64,000 bases of DNA, taken from Morinoia aosen. Its lineage: Eukaryota; Arthropoda; Malacostraca; Amphipoda; Talitridae. The notes below the pieces were generated by a model. The model was not told the origin of the DNA, made no database searches, and was given only the letters and a program-made list of their open reading frames with translations. Position 1 is the stretch's first letter; each line of letters starts with the position of its first letter. The stretch covers positions 33,350,183-33,414,182 of the forward strand of contig CM059560.1 of NCBI GenBank assembly GCA_030386875.1, in the 5' to 3' direction. This document shows positions 44,187 to 53,625 of this stretch, piece after piece. The position numbers were made by a program, and so were the translations under genes.

Positions 44187-44713
44187 ATGCACCAAAATAC
44201 GTTTTGGAGTACCGTCAGGCGATGTGGAGTGGCAGCACGGATGGCGGTAGAGGCAGTTGAGACTGGGGCTGTCGGAGCGTCTTCGGAACGTGTTGTGAAG
44301 ATCGGAGCCACGGTGAAAAGACTGGCCGAGGGGGGCGGTAACAAAAGGAAAAGAGAGTTAGAGTTCGACACAGAGTGCGCCAGGAGAGAAAAGGAAAGGG
44401 ATAGCAGAAGATGAAAAGGCGCTTTTTGAGAGGCCGAGCTTCTACGGCACCCCGTTATATAGGGCCTGGTGAGTGCAGTAACGCGCTGAGCACGCGTCCC
44501 CATTGGTTGGGGGTTAGGTGGTGTCTCGACGCCCGCTGTTGCGTGGGGTGGCGCCTCGAAGACTGCCGTTGCGTGGGATGGCGCCGCGAAGTCCGCCGTT
44601 ACGTGAGGTGGTGGCAGGCCACTCTAAGTTTGAGTGGTAGTGTCGTGAGGTGGCAGCTGGTCGCTCGAAGCGAACGGCTTGTTGAGACCACCTCAAATTA
44701 CATGTTTACCCCA
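44187..44713. other. GC-rich island with a 30-bp tandem repeat
   Basis: Composition is sharply GC-richer than neighbours. At about 44515-44610 three 30-bp units (GGCGCCTCGAAG...GCCGTTGCGTGGG) stand in tandem. Open frames on both strands result from the composition. It may be a promoter-like island or an LTR scrap; neither is proven. Confidence 0.4.
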
Positions 44714-44936
44714 TCGATAATTCAACTAATATAATTAGTTTTTCGGGGACGTTGTTTTTATTAAATTGATCTCCCATTGAAAAAGCTTTTTGCAACAGGC
44801 CTCATCATTCCCACTAAAATTGTTTGCACTACATGTAAATTTGTCAATTCCTCTGGATAAGGAATTTTTTAATTTTTCCAAAACCATTTTAATTAGAAAA
44901 AAAAGAAAGAAAAGAAAAAACATATACCAGGTGTTC

Positions 44937-45652
44937 CACAAAAAGTCCCCGATTTTTTAATTGGCTATATCTCCGCTTTAAATTAACATATTTGAATTTG
45001 TTTTTGCGATGTAGTAAATTTTGTTTCCTTTTCGAATGATTCAAGTTTTTGAAAACCGTTGAATAACCACTTTACAGTGATCGATTTACTGTAAGAGGTA
45101 GAAAAACTAAGTATTCAAAGGAAATGTTTAAAAAAACACTGGTGTTCTTCTTCATTTCTCAATACCTACTGCTAAAAATAATTTCATATTGATGAATCCT
45201 ACACGCCACCAAGAATTTGAACCCTGTGAGGGGTTTCAAGGTTTAAGTGTTCTCAATAATAGTGTTTCCAGAACTGAAAGAAAACAGTGAAATAATCCGT
45301 AAAACTCTTCGTTCAGTGGTGGCTAGAAGCAATACTTGCCTGGAGAGAAATGGAGGGTATGTCGAATGATACTAAATTACTTTATTGATTTAAACGCTAT
45401 TTAAGGTAATGACTTGTTAACCTTTTAAATTTTTGTCTGTTCGATTTTTTGGAAAGTACAAAGTAAGGAAGAATATCAATATTGTTTTAAAACATTTCCT
45501 TTGCACAATTAGTTTTTCGACCCCTTTCAGTAAATCAATCATTGTAAAGTGGTTATTCAACCGATTTTCAAAAAATTAAATTATCCGAAGAGGAAACAAA
45601 GTTTATTACATTATGAAGAAAAGACGATTCAAATATGTTGATTTAAATGTTG
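44937..45652. mobile_element. Mariner-like foldback MITE, right end lost
   Basis: It starts CCAGGTGTTCCACAAAAAGT. The left arm (TTTCCTTTTCGAATGATTC through TTTACAGTGATCGATTTACTG) is repeated inverted at about 45520-45650 and stops short of the outer terminus where LINE sequence begins. A related copy is at 32698-33110. There is no transposase. Confidence 0.65.
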
Positions 45653-45656
45653 ATTA

Positions 45657-46010
45657 TTGACGGGTGTTATCAAAAAGTTGAGCAGGCGAGTGGATGAAAG
45701 AGTGCTTGGATGGTTTGGGCATGTTGAAAGAATGAATGTTGAACGGCTGGTGAAAAAGATTTATGTGTCGGAAGTGAGTGGTATTAGAGCGCGAGGTAGA
45801 CCACGTATGAGTTGTATGGATGGGGTGAAACGCGCTTTGTATGAGATGGGTCTGACTGTGGACGTGGCGAGAGGGAGGGCTGCGGACAGAAGTGAGCTGG
45901 GGGCAATGCATAAGAAGGTAATTTTATTTTTGACGCGGTACTGGAAGCGCGTGTACACCGACCGCTGTAACCGATGGTGGCAGGAAGGTAACTCGAGACG
46001 GGGACCATAA
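45657..46010 (+). pseudogene. LINE ORF2 C-terminal fragment
   Basis: Reads KKLSRRVDERVLGWFGHVER, then MNVERLVKKIYVSEVSG and RARGRPRMSCMDGVKRAL, the stereotyped C-terminus found after the reverse transcriptase in common arthropod LINEs. All upstream domains are missing. It directly abuts the MITE arm on the left and the hairpin on the right. Confidence 0.8.
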
Positions 46011-46195
46011 ATGACAAAGAAAAATCAATCAGCAAATTATGTGAAGAATCCACGGATTTGCAATCAGAATTGGAGTCGTTAGAAAAAGCCGTTTAGTAAT
46101 ATTTCCAACGGCTTTTTCTAACGACTCCAATTCTGTTTGCAAATCCGTGGATTCCTCACATAATTTGCTGATTGATTTTTCTTTGTCATTTATGG
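46005..46195. repeat. Hairpin with 89-bp arms
   Basis: The arms 46005-46093 and 46107-46195 are inverted copies with a few mismatches and small indels, separated by 13 bases. Shared words include CAGCAAATTATGTGA and GGAGTCGTTAGAAAAAGCC. The right arm is part of the coiled-coil reading frame on the minus strand. Confidence 0.9.
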
Positions 46196-46310
46196 TTTCT
46201 TTTACTTTATCGACCATCGCTTGAAGATCCCTCAAACGGTTGACGTCCGTCGAGTATTTAGTAGACACGTCTTGATCGTTTTGGAAGAAGCGTTGAATAG
46301 GCGGCGGAAG
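46029..46310 (-). pseudogene. Coiled-coil fragment, possibly LINE ORF1
   Basis: The minus-strand frame reads RLRDLQAMVDKVKETINDKE and ISKLCEESTDLQTELESLEK, a clear heptad-type coiled coil. Coiled coils of this kind occur in LINE ORF1 proteins and in many host proteins. The neighbouring LINE tail favours a LINE origin. The start is not fixed; the frame is open upstream of the first Met toward 46310. Confidence 0.45.
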
Positions 46311-46727
46311 AGGTAAGTTAAAACTTGGCAGATTTTTTTAAACTTCTTGGGACTTGTCTACTGTCGTCGAGTTTAGAGTCGGTTTTTCAAAATTTATGAC
46401 AGCAGCAGAATAATTTTCGACGCTTCAACGAAATATTCAAATTGAAACCAATCTGGAGCTTTATACTCTCGTGTATCTGTGATACCACGTGTGTATAAAT
46501 TTCAGTTCAATTTTTTACGGCTTGAGAAATAATAGCGATAAATTTTTCCCTGAAGTGTTTTTGTGTAACACATTTTGAACTGTCGAAAAAACCTCTTTTC
46601 ATCGCCTACAAACGCGTTTTATATTCAAGCACCAGTCAAACCCAGCAAGGAGCAAACGAAAAACTGCGCGTCACAACACGAGCGGATGCAGAGATTTGCA
46701 TCAAATTTCGAATCTTCACATGATGTT
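46311..46727. other. Intergenic sequence, no feature seen
   Basis: No gene or repeat was recognised. Confidence 0.4.
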
Positions 46728-46930
46728 GCAGAAAAATTTCAGCGGATTCCTTTAGGAATATGAAACGACGCAAACTTTGCAACCGAAAAATTGGAGTAGT
46801 GTATAAATAACAGAGTGCGATATTGATGGCCAGCTGAACTTCTGCTTTTTCATTATGATCTTACAACGGAAGTGCAGAAGGTAGCACACATACAAGCAGA
46901 AAATCATTAGATAAATCTAGTTTCATAACG
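46728..46930 (+). repeat. Direct repeat flanking the satellite region, left copy
   Basis: Shares GCAGAAAAATTTCAGCGGATTC, cut here to its first part GCAGAAAAATTTCAGCGG, and AAGCAGAAAATCA and GATAAATCTAG with 52893-53100. Similarity is about 75-80% by eye over 200 bp. The pair brackets the 47.3-52.0 kb satellite/LINE block. Confidence 0.75.
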
Positions 46931-47313
46931 TTGTTGAACATGCGATTGCACAGAAATTTTCAAGAGATGAGGAAGCTTGAATTCGTTGAAAATTACTGTA
47001 TTCAATTTTACTGGAAATGATGAAAAATTTTCGAAATAAATACAATCAATGCACTATTTTATCTCATTATTTACAGAGTTTTATACTCATAAACAATATG
47101 CCTGCATAACCTTTCTTTAAATTCCTTAGTTAACACCCTGAATAGTTTGCTTCTCAAAAGTTCCTCACTTAAATAAATGTCTCGGACACGTGCATTAGAT
47201 GCATGAACTTTAATTATGCTTGCATTTATGATACTACGTGTTTCAATCTATTTTAATTTCGAGAATTACGCATGGGGAGATCACAGATATTAACTGCGAT
47301 CGCGTACCATGGT
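46931..47313. other. AT-rich spacer before the 61-bp satellite
   Basis: No feature was recognised. Confidence 0.4.
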
Positions 47314-48470
47314 GGTTTTACGACGTTGAGATCCCATACCAGAGTAGTTTTGGCATTGAGATCTACATCAAAGTAGTTTTATGACGTTGAGATCCCATAC
47401 CAGAGTAGTGATGGCATTGAGATCTACATCAAAGTAGTTTTACGACGTTGAGATCCCATACCAAAGTAGTGATGGCATTGAGATCTACATCAAAGTAGTT
47501 TTACGACGGTGAGATCCCATACCAGAGTAGTGATGGCATTGAGATCTACATCAAAGTAGTTTTACGACGTTGAGATCCCATACCAAAGTAGTTATGGCAT
47601 TGAGATCTACATCAAAGTAGTTTTATGACGTTGAGATCCCATACCAGAGTAGTGATGGCATTGAGATCTACATCAAAGTAGTTTTACGACGTTGAGATCC
47701 CATACCAAAGTAGTTATGGCATTGAGATCTACATCAAAGTAGTTTTACGACGTTGAGATCCCATACCAGAGTAGTGATGGCATTGAGATCTACATCAAAG
47801 TAGTTTTACGACGTTGAGATCCCATACCAAAGTAGTTGCGGCATTGAGATCTACATCAAAGTAGTTTTACGACGTTGAGATCCCATACCAAAGTAGTTAT
47901 GGCATTGAGATCTACATCAAAGTAGTTTTACGACGTTGAGATCCCATACCAAAGTAGTTATGGCATTGAGATCTACATCAAAGTAGTTTTACGACGTTGA
48001 GATCCCATACCAAAGTAGTTATGGCATTGAGATCTACATCAAAGTAATTTTACGACGTTGAGATCCCATACCAAAGTAGTTATGGCATTGAGATCTACAT
48101 CAAAGTAGTTTTACGACGTTGAGATCCCATACCAGAGTAGTTATGGCATTGAGATCTACATCAAAGTAGTTTTACGACGTTGAGATCCCATACCAAAGTA
48201 GTTATAGCATTGAGATCTACATCAAAGTAGTTTTACGACGTTGAGATCCCATACTAAAGTAGTTATGGCATTGAGATCTACATCAAAGTAGTTTTACGAC
48301 GTTGAGATCCCATACCAAAGTAGTTATGGCATTGAGATCTACATCAAAGTAGTTTTACGACGTTGAGATCCCATACCAAAGTAGTTATGGCATTGAGATC
48401 TACATCAAAGTAGTTTTACGACGTTGAGATCCCATACCAGAGTATTAATGGCATTGAGATCTACATCAAA
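47314..48470 (+). repeat. 61-bp satellite, left block (about 19 units)
   Basis: The unit is 61 bp and is itself two related halves: GTTTTACGACGTTGAGATCC plus CATACCAAAGTA (32 bp), and GTTATGGCATTGAGATCTAC plus ATCAAAGTA (29 bp). The units differ at only a few positions (CAAAG/CAGAG, GTTAT/GTGAT). The array stops at ACATCAAA where the LINE begins and resumes in phase at 51683. Confidence 0.97.
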
Positions 48471-48479
48471 AAATGTTTA

Positions 48480-48985
48480 TTTCCAAATTGTCACATGAGA
48501 TACATGCCAACATATTGGCTTTTAAAAGTTTCTTAAATATAGGGCATCCTAAAACAAATGTTCCATACGAGGAGTACTAATTGACAAACCATCCGAGGTG
48601 TACAAGTAAATGAGCCATACGAGGCATAATAATACACAAACTATACGAGGTGTACTAACAGACAAACTGTCAGAGGTGCACAAGTAGATAGACCATACGA
48701 GGCATATTAATTGACAAAATATACGAGGCGTACTAATAGACAAACCATTCGTGGTGTGCTAGTAGTCTAACAAAAGTTCTATACAAGGAGTACTAATTGG
48801 CAAACCATCCGAGGTGTACAAATAGATAAGCCATACGAGGCATAATAATAATAGGCAAACTATACGAGGTGTACTAATAGACAAGCTATCAGAGGTGTAC
48901 AAAATAGATAGACCATACGAGGCATATTAATAGACAAAATATAAGAGGCGTACTAATAGACAAACCACACGTGGCTTGCCAATAG
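48480..48985 (-). repeat. 26-bp tandem repeats at the LINE 3' end, copy B
   Basis: On the minus strand about 18 diverged units near ATTAGTACGCCTCGTATGGT fill 400 bp and then give way to the terminal GGAAATAAAC. The block is two rounds of a roughly 190-bp array, each starting at GAACTTTTGTTAGACTA. The copies at 6505 and 50752 have one round. Confidence 0.8.
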
Positions 48986-50410
48986 TCTATCTCTGTCAAG
49001 GGTAGTTGAATGAGAAATGAAAAATATGCCCTAAAAAATATGCAAAGCCCTATCACCACCAAAAACATATTTCGTATCTTCTCGATATTCACCACATCAT
49101 GCGGACATGGGTACATGGGATAAAATAGAGATACAGTGTAAGCCGGTTACCACTCATGATTGACAAATATCTACAAAATATTGGTAGAAATGGGTAAACA
49201 AACATATATTCAATATCAAAATTCATAGCTTGTACAAAACACGGACAGAAAGATAATTTTACTACGATTCATATGCTCAAATTGCACTTTATTTCATTAA
49301 TTATATATGACATTAATCCGATTCACAGAAACGCCCTCTGGGGAAGTGCTAGATCTATTTTTGAATCATTTCGCTATTGCAATAAATTTTATTAACCGGA
49401 TGGTTTTTGCGTAAAGAAATGAAATAGAAACATGTATATCTATTTATGTAGATACATATATATACCTACACACGTACACACACATATTAATTTATATAGT
49501 TATTGAAAATAAAATATTGGAAAAAATATATATATAAGATAAAAGATAGAAGCAACCTACCACCTACTACACAGAAAATGACAGCTGAGCTCACTGTAAT
49601 CCTAAGAAATTTTTCGCAAAAAAAAATAACTAAAAGGAAGAGAAAACTTCGAAAAACATAAAAATGAGCTGTTTTTTAATTTCTTCACAGAAATTTTTAA
49701 GAAAAATCAGGTTATAGTCAGGAAGCAACACAACTCTTCAGCATTATAGGGACATGTGTACGTGGGATAAAATGGAGTAACATTGTGGCCGGATATCACA
49801 TCTGAGTGGAGAATATTCACAAAATTGGCACATATAGGAAGATTAGGCCTTGATCCAAAATGATAATTTTGATTACAGAAATTTAGAGTTTTTTCCGATT
49901 TGAAAGTTCAGTGCTAGTGTGCGCTGAACGCACGAAAAAAAAATAAAAAGACTAAATGCAATGCTTAAATTACCCCTTTCCCTCCAGCTCAGCCGAAAAT
50001 CGATTGAAAACATCTTCGAGAATGATTTTGAAATAGCGAGACAACGTTAGCCAAAAATTTAATTCATTATAAACTTTTCACAACCCTCACGTCTATAAAC
50101 CTGTTTATTGGTGTACACACAAAATGTATTTCATGGTATATTTGTCATACGGACGTTAAATATTAATACAGAAAAGAGAAAGAAATAACAAAATAAAGAT
50201 GAGGAAATACTCCTAATTATGGAAAGAACGTTCGTTCTGCTGCACTGAACTGACGGCTGTGGTGCTCATTGTTGTCGACAGAAATAAGTAAGATGAATAT
50301 ACGAATCGCTTAGCAAACGTAAAATGAAATAGTTTCTAAATTTCTAACAGAAATTCCAGGAAAAATTAAAATTTCTGATAGATGGGAAGTTCACCCCGAG
50401 ATGCTGCAGG

Positions 50411-50751
50411 CCCTATGACAGAGATGCAAAATGACGTGACACATTTACTCTGAATTCTTTTCCAGTTTTAGAGTTTTTGATATGCTGGGGAAGCTTGTTC
50501 CACAAAAAAGCTCCAGAAACTGAAAGAGCTTTTTGTCCCACGTTAGATGAACGGTAACTGACTAAAACATCGTTCCTCCGGTTTGGTCTTTCGTTTGGGA
50601 TATTAGATGGAAAAAATTTTACCACCTCTGCATTACTTTGGGGGAGGTACAGAGAGGAGAATACTCGTCGAGCTTTCTGGATCATGAATCTGTTCGGTAT
50701 TGGGATCCAGTCGAGTTTTCTTAAAAGAGGGGTGACATGATCGTATTTATT
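50411..50751 (-). pseudogene. LINE RT C-terminus, downstream piece
   Basis: Reads YDHVTPLLRKLDWIPIPNRF, then MIQKARRVFSSLYLP and the ending GAFLWNKLPQHIKNS, typical of the last 120 residues of CR1/Jockey-type ORF2. It continues the frame that the insertion at 50752-51101 interrupts after KVVCKGNF. Confidence 0.85.
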
Positions 50752-51101
50752 GTCAATTAGTACTCCTAGTATAGAACTTTTGTTAGACTACTAGCACACC
50801 ACGAATAGTTTGTCTATTAGTACGCCTCGTATATTTTGTCAATTAATATGCCTCGTATGGTCTATCTACTTGTACACCTCTGACAGTTTGTCTATTAGTA
50901 CACCTCGTATAGTTTGCCTATTACTATGCCTCGTATGGCTTATCTACTTGTACACCTCGGATGGTTCGTCAATTAGTACTCCTCGTATGGAACATTTGTT
51001 TTAGGATGCCCTATATTTAAGAAACTTTTAAAAGCCAATATGTTGGCATGTATCTCATGTGAAAACTTGGAAATAAACATTTTTTTCTTTTTTTTTCTTT
51101 C
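50752..51101 (+). mobile_element. LINE 3'-end copy C nested in the LINE ORF
   Basis: 350 bp in the opposite orientation to its host LINE, flanked by TTTATT (50746-50751 and 51102-51107). It holds GAACTTTTGTTAGACTACTA, about nine 26-bp units, GGAAATAAACATTTTTTT and a T/C-rich tail. It matches the 3' end of the host LINE itself (48471-48985), so it is a severely 5'-truncated member of the same family, or a short parasite sharing its tail. Confidence 0.85.
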
Positions 51102-51682
51102 TTTATTAAAATTTCCTTTGCATACCACTTTGGCGGCGAAGTTTACACATTTTTGCAACTCTTCCTGACGACATTTAGGTAAGTCTCCCCACACAAGACT
51201 GCAGTAGTCCAGACGCGATAAAATTAAAGACTGAATCACTAATAATCTAGATTTTTCGTCAAGTGTGTTCTTTATACGATGAAAGAACATTAAGGTTCCG
51301 TTAATTTTGTTGCACATTGTTTCGACGTGTGAATTGAAAGTCATATTTTTGTCAAACCAAACACCCAGATTTTTAACCTTATCGACTGGTTTAATTGTAT
51401 CGTCTCCAAATGTTAGCTTGAATGGTGGTAAATTTTCAGTCGCATTCTGTGATCCAAAAATAATGCATTGCGTTTTACTTGCGTTAAGTTTGAGGCCATT
51501 ATGGTCATACCACAATTTCAGATTTCTCAGAAGGTTTTCAGCGTTGGCTTGTGTTTCTGTTAAATCCGTTGTTGAGCTTGTCATGGCAATTTGTACGTCA
51601 TCAGCATACATTGAGATTTTTGTGTTTGCCGGAATGGTGGGGAAATCATTGGTGAAAATTGAAAATAGGAGTGGGCCGATGA
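51102..51682 (-). pseudogene. LINE RT, active-site and thumb piece
   Basis: Begins VIGPLLFSIFTNDFPTIP, passes the catalytic SMYADDVQIAM, LWYDHNGLKLNASKTQCIIF and VKNLGVWFDKNMTFNSHV, and ends at CVNFAAKVVCKGNFN where copy C is inserted. Upstream domains are lost at the 5' truncation against the satellite. Residues read beyond this point into the insert are not native. Confidence 0.85.
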
Positions 51683-52025
51683 CAAAGTAGTTTTACGACG
51701 TTGAGATCCCATACCAGAGTAGTTATGGCATTGAGATCTACATCAAAGTAGTTTTATGACGTTGAGATCCCATACCAGAGTAGTTATGGCATTGAGATCC
51801 ACATCAAAGTAGTTTTACGACGTTGAGATCCCATACCAGAGTAGTTATGGCATTGAGATCTACATCAAAGTAGTTTTACGACGTTGAGATCCCATACCAG
51901 AGTAGTTATGGCATTGAGATCTACATCAAAGTAGTTTTACGACGTTGAGATCCCATACCAGAGTAGTTATGGCATTGAGATCCACATCAAAGTAGTTTTA
52001 TGACGTTGAGATCCCATACCAAAGA
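51683..52025 (+). repeat. 61-bp satellite, right block (about 5.6 units)
   Basis: Same unit, phase and strand as 47314-48470. Every unit here carries the CAGAGTAG form except the last. Together the blocks are one array of about 25 units split by the LINE. Confidence 0.97.
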
Positions 52026-52892
52026 AGCATTGATTTTTTCGGCTTTAAAAAAAGATCAGACGGAATGGATTGAAACAAAAATATGGATTCGTCTGCACAA
52101 TCAAAATGTGGTGAGATGCTAACAATAAGAAGCTGAGCATTACTCTAGTCTGGGAGGTGCTTCTTTGGAATGCGATCTAGGTGTCATGGAACTGCTTTGT
52201 TACGCGATATCAGTTGATATTTTTGCTCTTCAGTGCAAAGATTATGGTATCATAAATCTATTCATAATTAAGAAACCTGTATCTAAAGGACGTGCCCAAG
52301 ACATTTATTTAAGTTTGACACTTGTGAGAAGCATATTCTTCATGCTGTTAGCAAATAAATTTTTCGAAAAAGTTGCTGATGAAATGGAATGGTATTTTCG
52401 ATGGAACTGCAGACGTACGTCCCACCTTGCCATCGTCGTGCCAATGATGAATTTGTCTTTCTCATTCACTCACACGAGTGAGGCGTATACTAAAACTTAA
52501 TTAATTTGAATTATAATCACGAAACAGTTACGCACGAAGAAAATTATGTGAATTCAGCTTCTGGAGCCCATAAACAGGCTATTGAAAGATCACGGGTATG
52601 TTCTAAATTTAGAATCGTGAAGAAAGAAGAGCGTCAATGCAAAGACCTTCCAATCACAGCTGGATTATTTATTTCGCCTTAAAATGAAGAAGTCAGCGAA
52701 TAATCTTTTTCTGGCTCCAATCCAATATTTTTGTTATTCATCTATATATATTTCATTCCAGGCAACGTTTGATTTGTTTCAGATTTTCAAATGAATGAAA
52801 GCCAAACTTGCGGAGGTCTTCATGATCAAGTAAAATCGCTTATCAGAGAGAAAAAACACTGTTCCAAATACGAGTAATTTATAGTTTTTACA
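52026..52892. other. Intergenic sequence right of the satellite
   Basis: A 111-codon frame at 52165-52500 has no recognised family and is taken as chance. The rest is AT-rich. Confidence 0.35.
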
Positions 52893-53100
52893 GGTTGCTG
52901 CAGAAAAATTTCAGCGGATTCCGTTAGGGACATAAAACGTTGCGAACTTTGCGACAGAAAAATTTGAGCAGTGTGTAAAAAAAAAGAGTACGAGTTAATG
53001 GCGGCTGAATTTTCGTTTCTTCAAAATGATCTTGCGACGAAGGTACAGAAGTTAACACCTACTTAAGCAGAAAATCACCTGATAAATCTAGCTTCATAAT
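52893..53100 (+). repeat. Direct repeat flanking the satellite region, right copy
   Basis: Partner of 46728-46930, same orientation, about 6.2 kb away. It shares CAGAAAAATTTCAGCGGATT and GATAAATCTAG with that copy. Confidence 0.75.
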
Positions 53101-53519
53101 AGAGGAGTTGCGTGTATTGGATGAGTATTCTATATTTTCTGAGTTACCCAAGCACTTTTTGCAGCAGTTCACTAACACACAATATTCTCTTATTCCAAAT
53201 TTAACGTATATAAAAGCTTTTCTAACAGCCAATACTGTATTATTTTCTCATAGTTCTTATTTAACTCTCTCTTCTCAGTGAGATTCATGCGACTAAGTTG
53301 ATCCGCTAGCGTAGCGGGCTGTGCCTACCGAAACACCCTTATTTTGCGCATTCTAAGTGATATTCAACTCCAATTTTTTATTCAATAATAGTTTAACTTT
53401 GCAGAAACACAGGTTGAGTCTTCAATGAATAATTACCAAGGGTAGAAAATACGCTGCTTAATTCTCTGGCGTAAAGGAATAGATGTCGAATAATAAGTCA
53501 AGCGTTGCGCTCACGCGCA
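53101..53519. other. AT-rich spacer, no feature seen
   Basis: A small CCGCTAGCGTAGCGG hairpin lies near 53302. Nothing else was recognised. Confidence 0.4.
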
Positions 53520-53625
53520 CTTGAATTAAGTGAGAGTTGTATGTACTGTAGATCACTCCTGCAGTCACGATCTTAAATTAGGTGAGGGTTGTATGTACTG
53601 TAGATTACTCCTCAGTCACGATCGC
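53520..53625 (+). repeat. 52-bp tandem duplication
   Basis: Two units share TTGTATGTACTGTAGAT and AGTCACGATC, with small differences. Just downstream GCTCACTG recurs four times to 53670. Confidence 0.85.

Larger units (their letters stand above)
48471..51682 (-). mobile_element. 5'-truncated LINE inserted in the 61-bp satellite
   Basis: Minus-strand LINE with CAAA duplicated on both sides (48467-48470 and 51683-51686). It starts at VIGPLLF inside the reverse transcriptase and codes to about 50411, interrupted by the insert 50752-51101. About 1.9 kb of non-coding 3' sequence follows and ends in 26-bp repeats, GGAAATAAACATTTTTT and the junction. Two diverged 80-bp blocks in the 3' region (49096-49175 and 49745-49825, sharing GGACATG and TGGGATAAAAT) suggest internal duplication. 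Confidence 0.85.

Noticed and set aside
48549-49116. Repetitive Ser/Thr/Ile/Leu frames (ISTPRI repeats)
   Set aside because: They translate the 26-bp repeats of the LINE 3' end and the copy at 50810; this is not a protein-coding gene.
52165-52500. 111-codon frame right of the satellite
   Set aside because: No domain, signal peptide or splice context supports it; chance open frames of this size are expected in 64 kb.
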